Shown: piece by piece, positions 21,360 to 33,922 of the stretch
Layout of the letters: each line of letters starts with the position of its first letter
Position numbering within the stretch: position 1 is the first letter of the stretch
Assembly: GCF_023159225.1 (NCBI RefSeq)
Contig: NC_063188.1
Coordinates: 29,339,475 to 29,403,474 of the forward strand
Direction of reading: 5' to 3'
DNA: 64,000 nucleotides
DNA from: Perognathus longimembris pacificus
Taxonomy: Eukaryota; Chordata; Mammalia; Rodentia; Heteromyidae
Notes under the pieces: generated by a model
What the model was told of the DNA's origin: nothing
Databases searched by the model: none
The model's input: the letters and a program-made list of their open reading frames with translations, nothing else
Made by a program: the position numbers and the translations under genes

Positions 21360-22990
21360 CACTTTTCTAAGTTTTGTACAACATAACAAATTCATAATGA
21401 CACACATCTACCATTGTAGTTTCATACCACAAATAATTTCAGTACCTTGAAAATTTTCTGTGTTTTCTGTATTCATCCTTCCTAACTCAAACCCTGGTAA
21501 CCACTGAAATTCATTTTTTCCATTGTTTTACCTTTAAGAGATTGTCATATTCTTTAAATCATAGTAGATGTAGCCTTTTTTGTTTGATTTCTTTCATGTA
21601 GTAACAATATGTATTTAAGCCTCCTTTATGTTTTTATGTCAGAATACTGAATAATGTGCCATTCGCCTATGAAGGACATCTTTGTTACTTCCCTGTTTTG
21701 GCAGTTGTAAGTAAAATACTCTAAATATCTATATGCAAGTATTTGTATGGACACATTTTTATGTAAAATGTAAGGAGTATAATAAATGACTAATAAAGGA
21801 CTATGATAAAATTGTATTTAGATGTTTAAATGATACTTATAATTTTGTCTTTATTGTAACAATAGAGATTTACTCATAGTTATCCTTCTAAATAGAGTAT
21901 TAGATGGCACACTTAATACTGTTTCAGTTTAAGTTTGCAAGGTGAGTGAATATTTTTTTATGTATTTTGTTATTTTAAAGGTGACATACAAAGGTATTTA
22001 GTTTTCTAAAAAGTTGTTAAATTCTTTTCTGAAGTGACTGTATCACATTTTTCTTCCCCCAAGTAAAGAGTGAGAATTCCTGTTACTCTATATCTTCACT
22101 GGCAATAACTGTTGGTAATGTTTAGGATTTTATTCATTCAAATACATACATACGTATATACACACATATGTGTGTCTCATTATTTGACTGGGTATTTTCT
22201 TGATAATATATTATATGGATCATCTGTACTCATACTATGTTAGCTTTCTTTGGTAAGGTGCTTTATTTTAATAAAGAGCTTTGACCCATTTTAAAACCAG
22301 AATGTTGTTGTTCAATATTATTTGTATTCTTTATTTTATTTATTTATATTTTATTTATTTATGTAATTTTTTTATTTTTGTGTTATCCTTTAGTTTTTTA
22401 ACACAAGGCTGGTACTTTACCACTTGAGCCACAGCTCCACTTATGGATTTTTCTGGATAATGAAAAAGAAGGATCTCATGGACTTTTCTTACCTACGGTA
22501 GTTTTTAGCCAAAAGCCAAAGATCTTAGCGTCCAGAATAACTAGAATTACAGCCATTACCCCCCAACATCAGGTATGAGTTCTTAGAATATTTTATTAAT
22601 TTATTTTTATCTTTAAGATATTCCAAATTGTTGTCCAAAGCAATTTCAATTCAAAACATCAATTTGTAAATATAAAGCAACTTGATCAATGTTTACATAA
22701 GTCTTTTCTTTTATCAGATATAGCTTTTATGGATATTTTCTCTCAATTCATATCTCATCTATTCATTCTCTTGACAATATCTTTTATAGGAAGTTTAAAC
22801 TTTAATTGAGGCCATACTCATTGTTTCTTTTACTGATGATGCCTTTTGTTAAACATGTGAAAAGGAATCTCAAACCAAGGACCTGTAGATTTCCCCCTTG
22901 TTTTAGAAGTTTATAATTTTGCAGTTTGTACTTATGTACTTGATCCATTTTGAATTTTGGTATTTAGGGGTGTTCAGATGTTCATTTAAA
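21360..22990 (-). mobile_element. Ancient L1M LINE, 3'UTR and ORF2, minus strand
   Basis: Reverse-complement old-L1 signals in order: 'caaaccctggtaaccactga' and 'ttgtttgatttctttcatgt' (3'UTR region), 'gaagtgactgtatcac' and 'tcttgataat' (C-terminus), then beyond the SINE 'tttatcagatatagctttta', 'aaaccaaggacctgtagatt' and 'gatccattttgaattttggt' (upstream ORF2). Strongly diverged and interrupted by a SINE at 22392-22575. Confidence 0.82.
22392..22575 (-). mobile_element. B1-dID-type SINE, truncated tail, inserted in ancient L1M
   Basis: Plus strand shows 'taccacttgagccacagctc' (diverged ID unit) followed by a degraded 7SL/B1-like head ending near 'cagccattaccccccaacat'. The outer part of the ID tail is missing. 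Confidence 0.75.
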
Positions 22991-23071
22991 ATTCTTCACC
23001 TTGTCAGGATCTGTCAAGGCTGAATTTGGTCATGTGATCTCACAGGGTTTAGCAAATGTGAAAAGCATGAG

Positions 23072-23365
23072 TCCTTTCTTATTTTTAATTTAGTTTTATT
23101 GTCCAAGGTGATGTACCGAAAGGTTAAAATTATTTATAAAAGATAGTGAGTACATTCCTTGTTATACTTGTTACCCCCTCCCTTTTTTTCCTCCTACCTT
23201 CCCTCTCCACCAGTCCTCCTCCCCAAGTTGTATAGTTAATTTCCAACATATTTTATTGTGAGTATTGCTATTGGATTGTATTGGTCTTTTAACCTTTGTC
23301 TTACCATTTTCATGTTCCCCTTCCCTTCCCTTGCCTAATTCATGTAAATGTATATACAATACCAA
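23072..23365 (-). mobile_element. L1 3'UTR, minus strand, running into the assembly gap
   Basis: From 'aatttagttttattgtccaa' through the pyrimidine-rich segment to 'tgtatatacaatacc', which corresponds to the L1 '(g)ggtattgtatat' 3'UTR position. Confidence 0.9.
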
Positions 23366-23865
23366 NNNNNNNNNNNNNNNNNNNNNNNNNNNNNNNNNNN
23401 NNNNNNNNNNNNNNNNNNNNNNNNNNNNNNNNNNNNNNNNNNNNNNNNNNNNNNNNNNNNNNNNNNNNNNNNNNNNNNNNNNNNNNNNNNNNNNNNNNNN
23501 NNNNNNNNNNNNNNNNNNNNNNNNNNNNNNNNNNNNNNNNNNNNNNNNNNNNNNNNNNNNNNNNNNNNNNNNNNNNNNNNNNNNNNNNNNNNNNNNNNNN
23601 NNNNNNNNNNNNNNNNNNNNNNNNNNNNNNNNNNNNNNNNNNNNNNNNNNNNNNNNNNNNNNNNNNNNNNNNNNNNNNNNNNNNNNNNNNNNNNNNNNNN
23701 NNNNNNNNNNNNNNNNNNNNNNNNNNNNNNNNNNNNNNNNNNNNNNNNNNNNNNNNNNNNNNNNNNNNNNNNNNNNNNNNNNNNNNNNNNNNNNNNNNNN
23801 NNNNNNNNNNNNNNNNNNNNNNNNNNNNNNNNNNNNNNNNNNNNNNNNNNNNNNNNNNNNNNNNN
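23366..23865. other. Assembly gap of 500 N
   Basis: Exactly 500 undetermined bases. Flanks are L1 3'UTR on the minus strand (left) and L1 ORF2 on the plus strand (right), so the missing part is probably L1 sequence. X-filled open frames across it are meaningless. Confidence 1.
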
Positions 23866-24075
23866 GAAACACAACAAACCAAAGAAAAGCTCGACAAATT
23901 GGATTGCCTTTAATTGCTGAGCTTCTGTATAGTAAAGGACCTAGCTAGAAAGATAAATAGAAAGCCCTCAGATTGAGAGAAGGTCTTCACTAGCCATACA
24001 ACAGACAAAGGCTTCATATCTAAAATGTACTGGGAGCTCAAAAAAAAAAAAAAAAACCAAAAACAAATCCTGAGA
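23866..24075 (+). pseudogene. L1 ORF2 C-terminal-region fragment after the gap
   Basis: Plus-strand sequence 'caaagaaaagctcgacaaat', 'agcttctgtatagtaaagga' and 'ttcactagccatacaac' is ORF2 upstream of the cysteine-rich end, matching copies near 55160, 59880 and 62885. A 17-A run is at about 24040. Broken frame. Confidence 0.88.
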
Positions 24076-26870
24076 CCTACCTTGACTTCTCCACAAATAA
24101 TTAGGTTCTTTACTTTTGCTTCCTTTATGCTATGTGTGCGCTTATATTAAGGATATTTATTGTATTTTAATTTTTACTGCGTCTTTTCTATGTACAAAGC
24201 ATCTTAGAAATGTTATTGATAGGGACTTGATGGTCAATAAACATTTGTTGAGTAACTAAAACTATCAGTATATTCATCAAACAATTCATAACACTATTTA
24301 AATACTTATTAGCAAGTATAGATTTTAAATAACCACTGAAGTAAATAATTCTCAGAATAGCAAAGTGAAACAAAGAAAAAAGGCAATATACTTAGTGTTC
24401 ATCATTTGTGAACAAGATCTGTTATTCATAGTATCACATCTATATGCAATGTAGTGTTTGAATCTATAGCATAGCTTCTGAAGATATTTGAAATTAAATT
24501 AGTCTATAGTAGATAGTTATAGGAATTAATTATAGGGAAGAAAATTTATATGCCAAAGTGATTGTATGCCTATAAATATTAAAATAGATTTCTTAAATGT
24601 GCTGCGAAAATATTTGTGATATCAGAATACTAATTATAAAATAAACTAATATTAGAGAAAGAACCTTTATCCCTTTTAGTAGTTGTGGACTAATTCGTTC
24701 TGGAAGAATAATAATCCAGAGGTAATTTGATAATCTGGATAACTTATGAAATAATATCTATTTGAGTATAATGAAACCTAAAAATTTATTACACATGCTT
24801 GAGATAAGACAACTGAAGAAAAGGAAAAGTTATACTGATTTGTCACTTGTTCTCTTAAAACAAATTCTTAATTTCCAAGCAGTGAAGTGTAAGAGAAACA
24901 TTCACATAATCTCAGATTTACATGAAAAATATGAAGGTTGAATACTAAGTAGAAAAGTACCAATAAACATACTTTAACTTGGCACTCTGAAAGATTACAT
25001 GTCAAGGTTCAGAAGGAATTTGAAGACCAGTCGTTAGAAAACTAAGGTCCAACAAAGTCAAACCTCAAATAAAATAATTTATCATTAGTTCAATTGCCTA
25101 TCAGAAGTAAAATTACATTGTCCAGAAGTGTAGTCTCCATTAAACTGTAATCTCCGTTAAAAAGTCTCAAGCATTTTTTGTATGCAATCTGCACTCATTC
25201 AAAAAAAAGTAAGATACACTAAAGGTCAAAGACTGAAAACCAAAAAAAATAGATAATATAAGCAAACTCTATTATATTTTAGATATTTACTTTTATTAAA
25301 TAAATCTTTAAAATTATTAATGAATATAAGAAATTCAATGGTAAAGTAAAGAATTCAGCTGAGTAGTTGAGACTGAAAAATACCAACCAGGAATTCCAGA
25401 ATGAGAAATATAACTGAATCTAAGAATTAGTAGACAAATTTCACAGCATTGGAAATGAAGAAGCAACAAATTGAAATGTAGGTGATGTGTGAGGAGAAAG
25501 TAGGTTGAAGCACTAAGAGACAAATCAGAGTAAAGGGTAAAAAAATATATGCCATACAGGAAAGAATTCTACTGTACAAGGAATTGCAATCAAGGGAGAC
25601 AAACATGAAAATGAAGTACAGGAAATCTATGCATAGACAATGCCTGAGTATTTGTCAAATATGGTAGGTGCTATCAAGTCCAAGTAGCATAAATAGAAAA
25701 GCAATAAGAAAAGTAGTATATTCATAGTTAAATCTTCTATAATTAAAATATTTTTTGAAGTTTTTAAAGCAGTTACAAAAACACATTTTTTTGGGGGGGG
25801 ATATGGCATTTTCTTAAGATAGCTTTCTTTGATTCAATTCATATCTGGGAAACTTTGTAAATGCAGCTTTATCTCTGAAGTTATGGACTATTTCAAAACA
25901 GTGTGTCTTTTTTTTTAAATTGTACTTTGTCTACATGCTTGATTCAGTCTTCCGTCTTTAGAGTTTTCAGATATAAACCAGGTAAGAGTAATAAAGAATG
26001 TGTGTGAGTATGTGTTTTCTATGTGCCACTGAAAGCCTTGAAGTATTTTCTACAGTCTTAAGCAATTAAAATTGAACTATTCTCTTTGTTTAAGCCGAAC
26101 CTTGACTTTCTTATAACTCCCACTCAAGAACTAATTTCCATCCTGGGCCTAATTAAAGAAAAGCCACTTGTGTACATTTATTTCATCACTGATATTCTGT
26201 AACTTAGAATTTATAACTTGCCTCAAGGAGGTATTCTGCTAAAACTATTTTCTAAAAGAGTCTAAATCTCAAACAACAGAGCACATTGAATGTAAATTAA
26301 ACAGTGCTCTTGAGCAAAAAATAAAATTGGTTCCATGACATGGATTTTAAGAAAGGTCACATAATATAAATAGGGCTGCAACTGACTGATAAACCTTCGA
26401 ATTCAATTGATATCCTACCTTGGTGACAATTGGGAAAAAAAAAAAACTAGCCTAATGTGCATAAGCATATCTTTCATTCACATACTTGGATTCTATTATC
26501 TAAACAAAACCACAAAATATTTTCAAGTAATTCAAAAAACATTAGTCCGGAAATGAGAACATACCATACACTTTTAAATGCTCTCCTTTATAGGAAGAAT
26601 AACCTATTCACCACAATCCTACAAGTTAATGGTCCACAGTCTTCATTACTCAGTGTATTTTACAAATAATGCAGATAAATATATACCAACTGCCAATTAT
26701 GATACTATAGTTATAAGAAAAGTGCTTCTACCACTGCCTCACATCTGTTTTAAATGTGTTACTTACATTTTCTGGACTTAATAGTATGCTTTTTAATTAT
26801 TCACTTGTTCTCAAATGTTAATATGGATTAGAGAAATGCTACACAGAAAAACTGCAACGAGAAAAGAGTT
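24076..26870. other. Unannotated AT-rich sequence
   Basis: About 2.8 kb without a supportable gene. The A-rich, weakly repetitive stretch at 25330-25650 might be a very old L1 ORF1 remnant, but I cannot support it. Confidence 0.4.
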
Positions 26871-26871
26871 T

Positions 26872-27458
26872 GGTGTTTGCCGGGCTCAGGTCGCCTCCCC
26901 TGGCGCAGGGGATCAGGCTCTACTCTACTCCAAACACTCCCTTTCTCACCCTCTCCCCTGGTCACCCGACCCGCAGGTAAGGCCAGAGTGGAGTGGGGGG
27001 GCTCAGTAAAGACCTCAGGTGCACGCGGCCATACGAGATCGCTTTACCTCCCTCCTTACCCGTGAAGAAAGCCAGGGGTACGCGGATCTCGGAGATGCTT
27101 CAAGAGCAAATCTGATTTAATAAGGGAGGGGCTAGCAGCTGATATAGTAGAGGGTGAGGAGAGAAGGGTCATTGACCAGAGAGCTGGCTATAGGCTGGCA
27201 AGCTAGTCATAGGACCCCCTCATGAGCTAATGTCACTTGGATAGCACCACCCCAGGTGCGAAAAGCCCGCGAACAGGGAGCACATGGGCTGGTGAGAAAG
27301 TTGCCAGGCTGGTTTGCAAAGCCAGTTCTTCTGGTTCCGGACCCAGAGAATTGTGGCCTGCTTCTGCATTCCCCCAGGGCTGAGGAGAGGGCGGTGTCTC
27401 GGGAGCGCTCTCCATTGCCCTTCCCTCTCAAGACCAAAGCTGAACCCCAACAGGTATT
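26872..27458 (-). mobile_element. Solo LTR of an endogenous retrovirus (ERVK/IAP-like ends)
   Basis: Body 26878-27452 (575 bp) is far more GC- and CpG-rich than its surroundings. On the minus strand it starts TGTTGGGGTT and ends GCCCGGCA, giving TG...CA termini. Flanks ggtgtt (26872-26877) and ggtatt (27453-27458) match at 5 of 6, the 6-bp duplication size typical of class II (ERVK) elements. A minus-strand ATTAAA polyadenylation-like signal lies at 27117-27122 and a TATA-like 'ctactatatc' just upstream, at about 27140-27149. No internal gag, pol or env sequence adjoins it. Class assignment is inferred from the termini and duplication length. Confidence 0.85.
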
Positions 27459-29190
27459 TACAAAAGAAACAAATGTAAAAATAGATAATTAAAATAATTT
27501 TAATATTCTTAGAATCAAAGAGTAACCCTTGAACAAGATTCTAATTTTCATCTAGTATTAACAATTTTCATTTATCTAATAATACTTAGTAAATATAGTT
27601 TGGAGCATGGGCCCTCCTATTCACTGTTAATCCCAGTGTCAAGTTTCTTAGTAGAGTAGGGGAATAGATATCAATAACAAACTCAGAATCAGTAACAGCC
27701 AGCAGTGAGTGAAGTTGCTTACATCAATCTTCTTACATAAGACCTGTGTAGAAATTGTAATGCCATTGACATGTCAAGACTAAGTACACCTACAATTAAT
27801 AGAGAAATTAATAATTTCCAATATCCCTTGCATCACCTCATGTAATCTTAACTTCAACTGATTGCAGCTATACTTGCAGTGGGACATTTTCTTCAGGCCT
27901 CATTCATTCTATCTCATGCTGTTTGCCTATAGTCAACCCATTACATGAGCTTTTCTGTAATGCAATATTCATTGTATATAATGTTAAGACAAATGAGCTG
28001 ATACAATGTAGCTTTCAATATTATTTGTTGTACTAAAAACATACAGATTTGTCTTTGAGAATAGGAAGTATTTTAGGTAAACTTAGTGGGCAATTTGACC
28101 AAGCAATGAAAGTTTGGAATAAAATAAATGACTATAATACTAGTTAAGGAAGATCAATAGGATCTATGGGAAACTGTGAGACAAAACTATCAAACATAGT
28201 GGAATTTGATCAACCACACTTTTCAGATAAGAAAAAACATGTCATAGCATGGTTGTTATGTTTCATGGTTTCAGTGAAAATGAGAACCAGGTAAGAAGGT
28301 TCTTGAAACTTTGTTTCACTGTCTACTTTAGTCAGCACCTCCTTCATATCTCCTCCCCAAATCAAACACATTGGAATAAGCACTTATTGTTTCAAATTTA
28401 ATGAAACTAATTAGGTCAGAATTACTAGTGAGTAAGTAAGCTTGTGACAAATGGCCATAAACCTCTACATTTTTCTTCCCATTTTCCATAGATCAGATGA
28501 GTAAATTAAGTTCCCATAGCACATACTTTCCTATGGAGTCTTTGAAACAGATTGCTTATTATGTTGGATTTGGTGAAAGACTGATTACAAATTTAGCATT
28601 TGGATTGTGTTCCACTTTAGTCTTTTCTTCGTAAGTTTCATTTTGCAATTTAATCTTAGGAAAGATATTTGCATTTCAGTTTACATTGACCAGCGTAATA
28701 AATAAATAGAATTTTCACTTCTTATGTAGTATTTTATGTGTATGTTTAGCTTTGGAATTAATTTGCTGGCATGAATTTGGATAAAGTATTTTGGTATCCC
28801 TAATTAATCTGAACATCTTACTACTTAATTACACCACAACTGTAATTTCAAATACCAAGGAATATTCTTATATCTCAAGAAATGTAATTTTTAGTGTAGC
28901 TATGCTATGATGTAGAATGCATTTATGTAGACAGTTTAAGCACCATATTTACATTTTCTCATGGAATTTTCTACTTCCTTTTGTCAAACAACTTCTCACA
29001 TTTTATTTGTCTTTTCTCATCACTTGTTGACTCTAAAAGGCTAAACATTATGTTTAAGGTATTTTCCACTCCCAACAACAACCATATTTTCTAGAATAAA
29101 TTATGTCCTCAACTATATAGTGAATATCCTAACATTTATTTTGCATCACAAAATGAAAACTAAGTCAGTCATTATCTTACTTAGCTTGGC
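27459..29190. other. Unannotated AT-rich sequence
   Basis: No gene, RNA or repeat that I can support in about 1.7 kb. Confidence 0.45.
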
Positions 29191-29194
29191 TCTT

Positions 29195-29545
29195 TTAAGA
29201 AATACTGAAGAAGAGATAGCTTAAGTAGTGCACTTATTTTCTTACAGTTCTGGAGGCTAGAAAATCCAAGGTCAAGGTGCTAGTTGAGGACATTTTTCTT
29301 GTTCATCATCTTGCTGATTTTATAATGTGGAGAAAGAGGAAAGACAGAAAAAGAAGATGAAGGCAAGGAGGAGGAAGGGAAGGAAGAGGTATGTGCTTTG
29401 GTATCTTACTATAAAACCATCAATTTCATTAAGAAAATTCTATCCTCACCACCTCATCTTAATTTAATTACCTTTCAAAATCTCCAACTCCAAATAGGAA
29501 TTCAGCAATGGGGGACAGAATTCCGTTCATATAGAAAATAGCAAA
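29195..29545 (-). mobile_element. MLT1-like MaLR LTR, minus strand
   Basis: The plus strand shows 'cttacagttctggaggctag' and 'aaaatccaaggtcaaggtgc', later 'accacctcatcttaatttaa', 'ttacctttcaaaatctcc' and 'gggggacagaattccgttca', the reverse complement of the MLT1 3'-to-5' layout. A purine tract at about 29327-29390 interrupts the usual middle. Confidence 0.75.
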
Positions 29546-29625
29546 AAAAAAAAAAATACATGATCACCTCAAGTCTATGAAGTACTTTATGTCCTGAAAT
29601 TACAGATTTGTTTTCAAAAGCCACT

Positions 29626-29840
29626 AAGGCTGGGCACAAGTGGCTCACAAATGTGATCCTTGCTACTCAGGAAGCCAGCCAGGACAGGAAAGTCCATGAG
29701 ACTCTTACCTCCAATCAGCCACCAGAAAACCAGAAGTGATTTCTCTACTACTCAAAGTAGTAGAACACAGCCTTGACCACAAAAGCTCGAGAACAGTGCC
29801 CAGGCTTTCATTTCAAGCCCCATAACAGAAAAAAAAAAAC
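29626..29840 (+). mobile_element. B1-dID-type SINE
   Basis: 'ggctgggcacaagtggctca' starts the 7SL/B1-like head. 'acaggaaagtccatgagact' and the tail 'catttcaagccccataacag' follow, then an A-rich end. A diverged copy with a deletion in the head. Confidence 0.85.
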
Positions 29841-30934
29841 AACACTATGAGTCTAAAGAAAGGCAAACATTTGATTTTCAAGAAAATTGTTAATTTTCTA
29901 TGACTCAGTCATAAATATAATCACTCTGATGATCTATTGCTTCTTGGGGGGGGGGGAAGATAGAGATAATTTTCTAAACTATATGCTTTAGGTCAATTAT
30001 ATCAAATTATTTCCTACTTGCAATTCATCTTTTAAACTATATTGTATTTACATTTTGTTTTTTATATGTAGTTTGGGAATTTTGCATAACAGCTGACTTT
30101 AAAGGTTATTGTTTATGGTTACTTTTAGTCTTACATACATTTAAAAGAATAGACATCTCCTTTTCTTACTTCCTAGGACCTGACAGATGCTCAAGACAAC
30201 AGGATAATAAAATGAGGAAAATTAAAATGTTACCTTCATTTTAAATGTTCTTTTAATATATATGATAATAAGATATTCTACAAATTCAGGACAAATTATT
30301 CCTTATGGACTGAGTCATTCAACAGACAAATAGTTCCTTGCTGAGACAGCTTGGGTATCAGCCCAGGAGGCACCTGTAAGAATATTAAATTCTAATTTAC
30401 ATCACAGAAAGCCAACTCCAACTAATTTCTGAAAGTGAGCTGAGTATCCTTATTTTACCCTAATATATCTTCATTTGTTTAAATGGTTAACTGGATGATT
30501 CAGTTCATTTGCTCTTCTATTTAGCTGACAATTATCATATATACTGGATATGGATTACTCCTTTTCAAAAAAATGACATTTCACTGCAAGGCAACACTGA
30601 ATACAATTTATATTGTTTCTTTACTGCAGAAGCACCTCATGATCTTGTTATAGGACCTTGGGGATATCATGGTGACTCAAACATCACAGTGATATGTAAA
30701 TGATGTATAAACATTTGCTTGAATTTAAACTTTTGAAACTTTGGAAATACATCATCAACTTGTTTTCATATTAATAGGTCATAAACTTCCCAATGCAGTA
30801 CATAAAATATTGTAGATATAACAATGTCAGTAGTTCATTTAAATAATTAACTCCTTTTAAAAGAGTATTTAAGTATTATTAAATAGTGTAATTCCTTAAA
30901 AAGGGAAAGCCAAAATTCAACAAAATAAGCATTA
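29841..30934. other. Unannotated AT-rich sequence
   Basis: A run of 11 G lies at 29946-29956. A 64-codon frame at 30509-30703 includes a polypyrimidine-AG near 30625, but there is no independent support for an exon. Confidence 0.4.
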
Positions 30935-31198
30935 GGAAACTGATATTTGAACAAATGGGTTGGGGGATTAGGCGCGAGGAATAGACAAATGAAGAGGCAA
31001 AGGAGACAATGCACTCAAGAATTCAATCTATATCTTACAAAATTCAGAAAAGTAAGGAGAGATGTAGGTTGGAAGAATTGGGTGACAATGTTGAAAGGGG
31101 TGACCTTGAGCAAGAGGCATGGCATTAATAAACTGCTTTGTGAAATAGCAACTCCTTTGTTCAACTACTTAGAGGCAATAAAATAAAATAAAACTAAA
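30935..31198 (+). mobile_element. L1 3'UTR fragment of a second type
   Basis: 'aatctatatcttacaaaatt', 'gggtgaccttgagcaagagg', 'attaataaactgctttgtga' and 'aactcctttgttcaactact' match the segments at 56240-56580 and 60445-60612 but not the common 3'UTR type. It ends with an AATAAA-rich tail. Confidence 0.7.
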
Positions 31199-32222
31199 GT
31201 TTAAAAAGTCATTTTAGAGTGCTTCATAGTCAGAGAAGTTTTTGCTTCAGTTTCAATCCCTCCATTCAAGTGTACAAACCAGCAAATTCTCTATTAAATA
31301 GTCTTATGTTGTTATAAAACGTATCACTCCTCTGAACCTAACCCTAGAATGCATAAATTTGAAACTCATAACCACAGTTTTATTTAGAGTGTTATCACAG
31401 AGAAAGTAAGAAAAAATGGTTATCATACAAACTGCATTCTTGTTTGGGGAATTAGTTATATAATCAGCCTTTAAGACTAATGAAGAAATGAAAAAAATTT
31501 AAAGTAAGAAAGTTTTGTTGATAATAGCAAGGACATATGACACATTCATTTATCTAACTGGATTTCTCAATAAACATATCCTCTCAATTTTATATTCACT
31601 TTTCCACAACTCTATAATGGTACAATATAGTTTACTGGAAAAAGGTAAATTTTAGTTTATTGAATCACAATATAATCAAACTACTTAGATTACTCTTAAA
31701 TTCATCCACAAAAGTACTTTCTGTGTCTCTCACTCTTGCAAACATCTTGCTGTGTTCCCTAAACTGACTTTGAACCCCCAGGATCAAGGGAACCTCCTGC
31801 TTTTCCTCCTCAATAGCTGTCATTATAAATGTGTATCTTAATACCTAGGTTGTACTTTATCTGTCTTTCCAGGTCCTTCAAACATTTTTTTCCAATGGGG
31901 AATTCTAACTTGGACACTTTCTCTTGAAATCACTGCATTAACCTGTCATCAAGCAATTCCTTGATATTGATTGACCTGGTTTTTCCACTGGGTAGATAAC
32001 ACACGAGTTCGTCAATAGAAATCTTCTATTTCACCTGCAAGTTTTATTGCTTAGTGTTAACAAATATATTGATGGATTTTTTTGCTTTTAAAAATCACTC
32101 TCCTAGGAGTTTAGTGAACAATTTCCAAGAGTCAAGTTTCCTCTTGTAAATTGATTAAATTGAGTGTTGAACTCTGAAATTGTGAAAATAATATCAGGAT
32201 AATACTAAACCCAGTCAAATTG

Positions 32223-32276
<54 letters not shown>

Positions 32277-33400
32277 ACATCCATGGATCTTAAAGTACTT
32301 CCTTTTCCTCTGCTTTTGACAATAGTTGTTTCTCCAATTTGATTTAAAAATTAACTAAAATCAGGACCAGAAATTCTATATTTCCCTAAAGACTGCTATC
32401 AAATATTCAGGCTGTCATTCCAAGTCTAGTTCAAATTGCCATACCTGACACTCTTATGAAGCCAAATATCAACACCACTTACTAGAGTTTTAGCATTCAA
32501 GTTAGTTTTTATGTATAAATATATGATTAAATAGGTGTCTCCAACCAAGTGTAGGCACCATGTATTCACAGCATGCTGTACAGAGTGAAAAAAATCAGAT
32601 ATGTGCTAAAAAAAAAGGAGTTGATAAACTATAGAAAATTTTACTTATTTTCATTTTACCACAAAAATTTCACTTCTAAATCTCAAAAATATTTTGTTGT
32701 AACTCAGCTTTCCTACAAAACATTGTTCAATTAAGGATGTCACTTATTAATGTTCCAAGATATGTTCCAAAACCACTCAGTGGATTAATGAAACCGTGAA
32801 TAATACATACTACACTCTATATTTACTGTTTTCCCCTATATGTAAATACCAATGTATGGATATATTTTAAATGCTTTTGGTTAATTTATGAGTTAGGGAA
32901 TTATACATATAGTTGAAATAACTTTTACAATTTGAGGTACAACATCATGAATTTCTTCTTCAGAATTTCATTTAAAATTTGTTCTTGCCAAAGAACTTGT
33001 AAATCTTATTTTTCTTTTCTTTGTAAGCCAAGAACTTGCATTTTACTTGCATTTTTACTACTATGATATTTTACTCTTTTATCCAAACTTTTTGCAGTAC
33101 TATTCTTGCACTTTGGTATTATTAAGTAAAATTAGAATTACTTGAGCATAAGCAATGCAATAACCCAGGAGTGGATCCGATGAAAGGACTAGCTAGTAAG
33201 TGAGTGATGATCAGGTAGCATATGCAATATAGAAGCACTAGACAAAAGGATGACATGTCAGTTAAGACAGAGAAGGATGGCATAAGATTTTCTGAAATTT
33301 AAGATTTATTAATTATTTATATGTGTAATTTTCCATTCAACATTTCCCAGTGACAAGAAAGTACAGATAAGTGCTGACTACTGAAAGATATTTGTGTGTG
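31199..33400. other. Unannotated AT-rich sequence with a (TC)n tract
   Basis: Apart from the TC microsatellite at 32224-32273, I see no gene or recognised repeat in about 2.2 kb. Confidence 0.45.
32224..32273. repeat. (TC)25 microsatellite
   Basis: A perfect CT/TC run of 50 bp, not within a recognised mobile element. Confidence 0.97.
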
Positions 33401-33402
33401 TG

Positions 33403-33630
33403 TTTTTGCCAGTCCTGGGGCTTGAACTCTGTGCCTGGGTGCTGTCTCTGAGCATTTTAGTCAAAGCTACCACTCTACCACTTGAGCCACAGCTCCCATT
33501 CCATTTTTTTGTGGTTAATTGGAGATAGTAGTGTCATGGACATTCCTACCCAGGCTGGCTTTTAACCATAATCCTCAGAGGCCTCCTGAGTAGCTAGGTT
33601 TATAGGCATGAGCTGCCGGTGCCCAGAATC
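33403..33630 (-). mobile_element. B1-dID-type SINE, minus strand
   Basis: Left end on the plus strand is 'gccagtcctggggcttgaac' (ID-tail end); right end is 'ggcatgagctgccggtgccc' (7SL/B1-like start). Between them are 'ccacttgagccacagctccc' and 'cctcctgagtagctagg'. Nearly complete. Confidence 0.93.
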
Positions 33631-33922
33631 CCTGAAAAGTTTTAAGAACAAAAATTTAGTAAACATTTTGGCATACAATCTCAAATTTCTGGCATCACAT
33701 ATTTTTGATTGGCTTTCAAGGAAATCTTGGAGAGCCCCTGTTCTTTCTGTTTCTGAGTTATTGTATTATTGTTTTACATTCCACTACTCCATTTGCTTTC
33801 CTTTATTTCTTTGGTTTTTAGCTGTTCACCATATCTCTCCAAATGTATAGACTTATTAAAGGTTGAGTTTTCAACCTTGAAATTACCATTCTAAAATAAT
33901 TACCCACTTTTTATATGATAAA

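Noticed and set aside
23171..23948. Long open frames of 180-233 codons around 23.2-23.9 kb
   Set aside because: They consist mostly of undetermined residues across the 500-N gap.
27207..27492. Several 60-78-codon frames in the GC-rich block near 27.3 kb, read at first as a possible first exon or CpG-island gene start
   Set aside because: The block has LTR ends, a target duplication and a polyadenylation-like signal. The overlapping frames reflect high GC and few stops.
30509..30703. 64-codon frame with a polypyrimidine-AG in the middle, considered as an exon
   Set aside because: No recognisable protein, and the acceptor-like site is inside the frame. AT-rich DNA yields such sites often.
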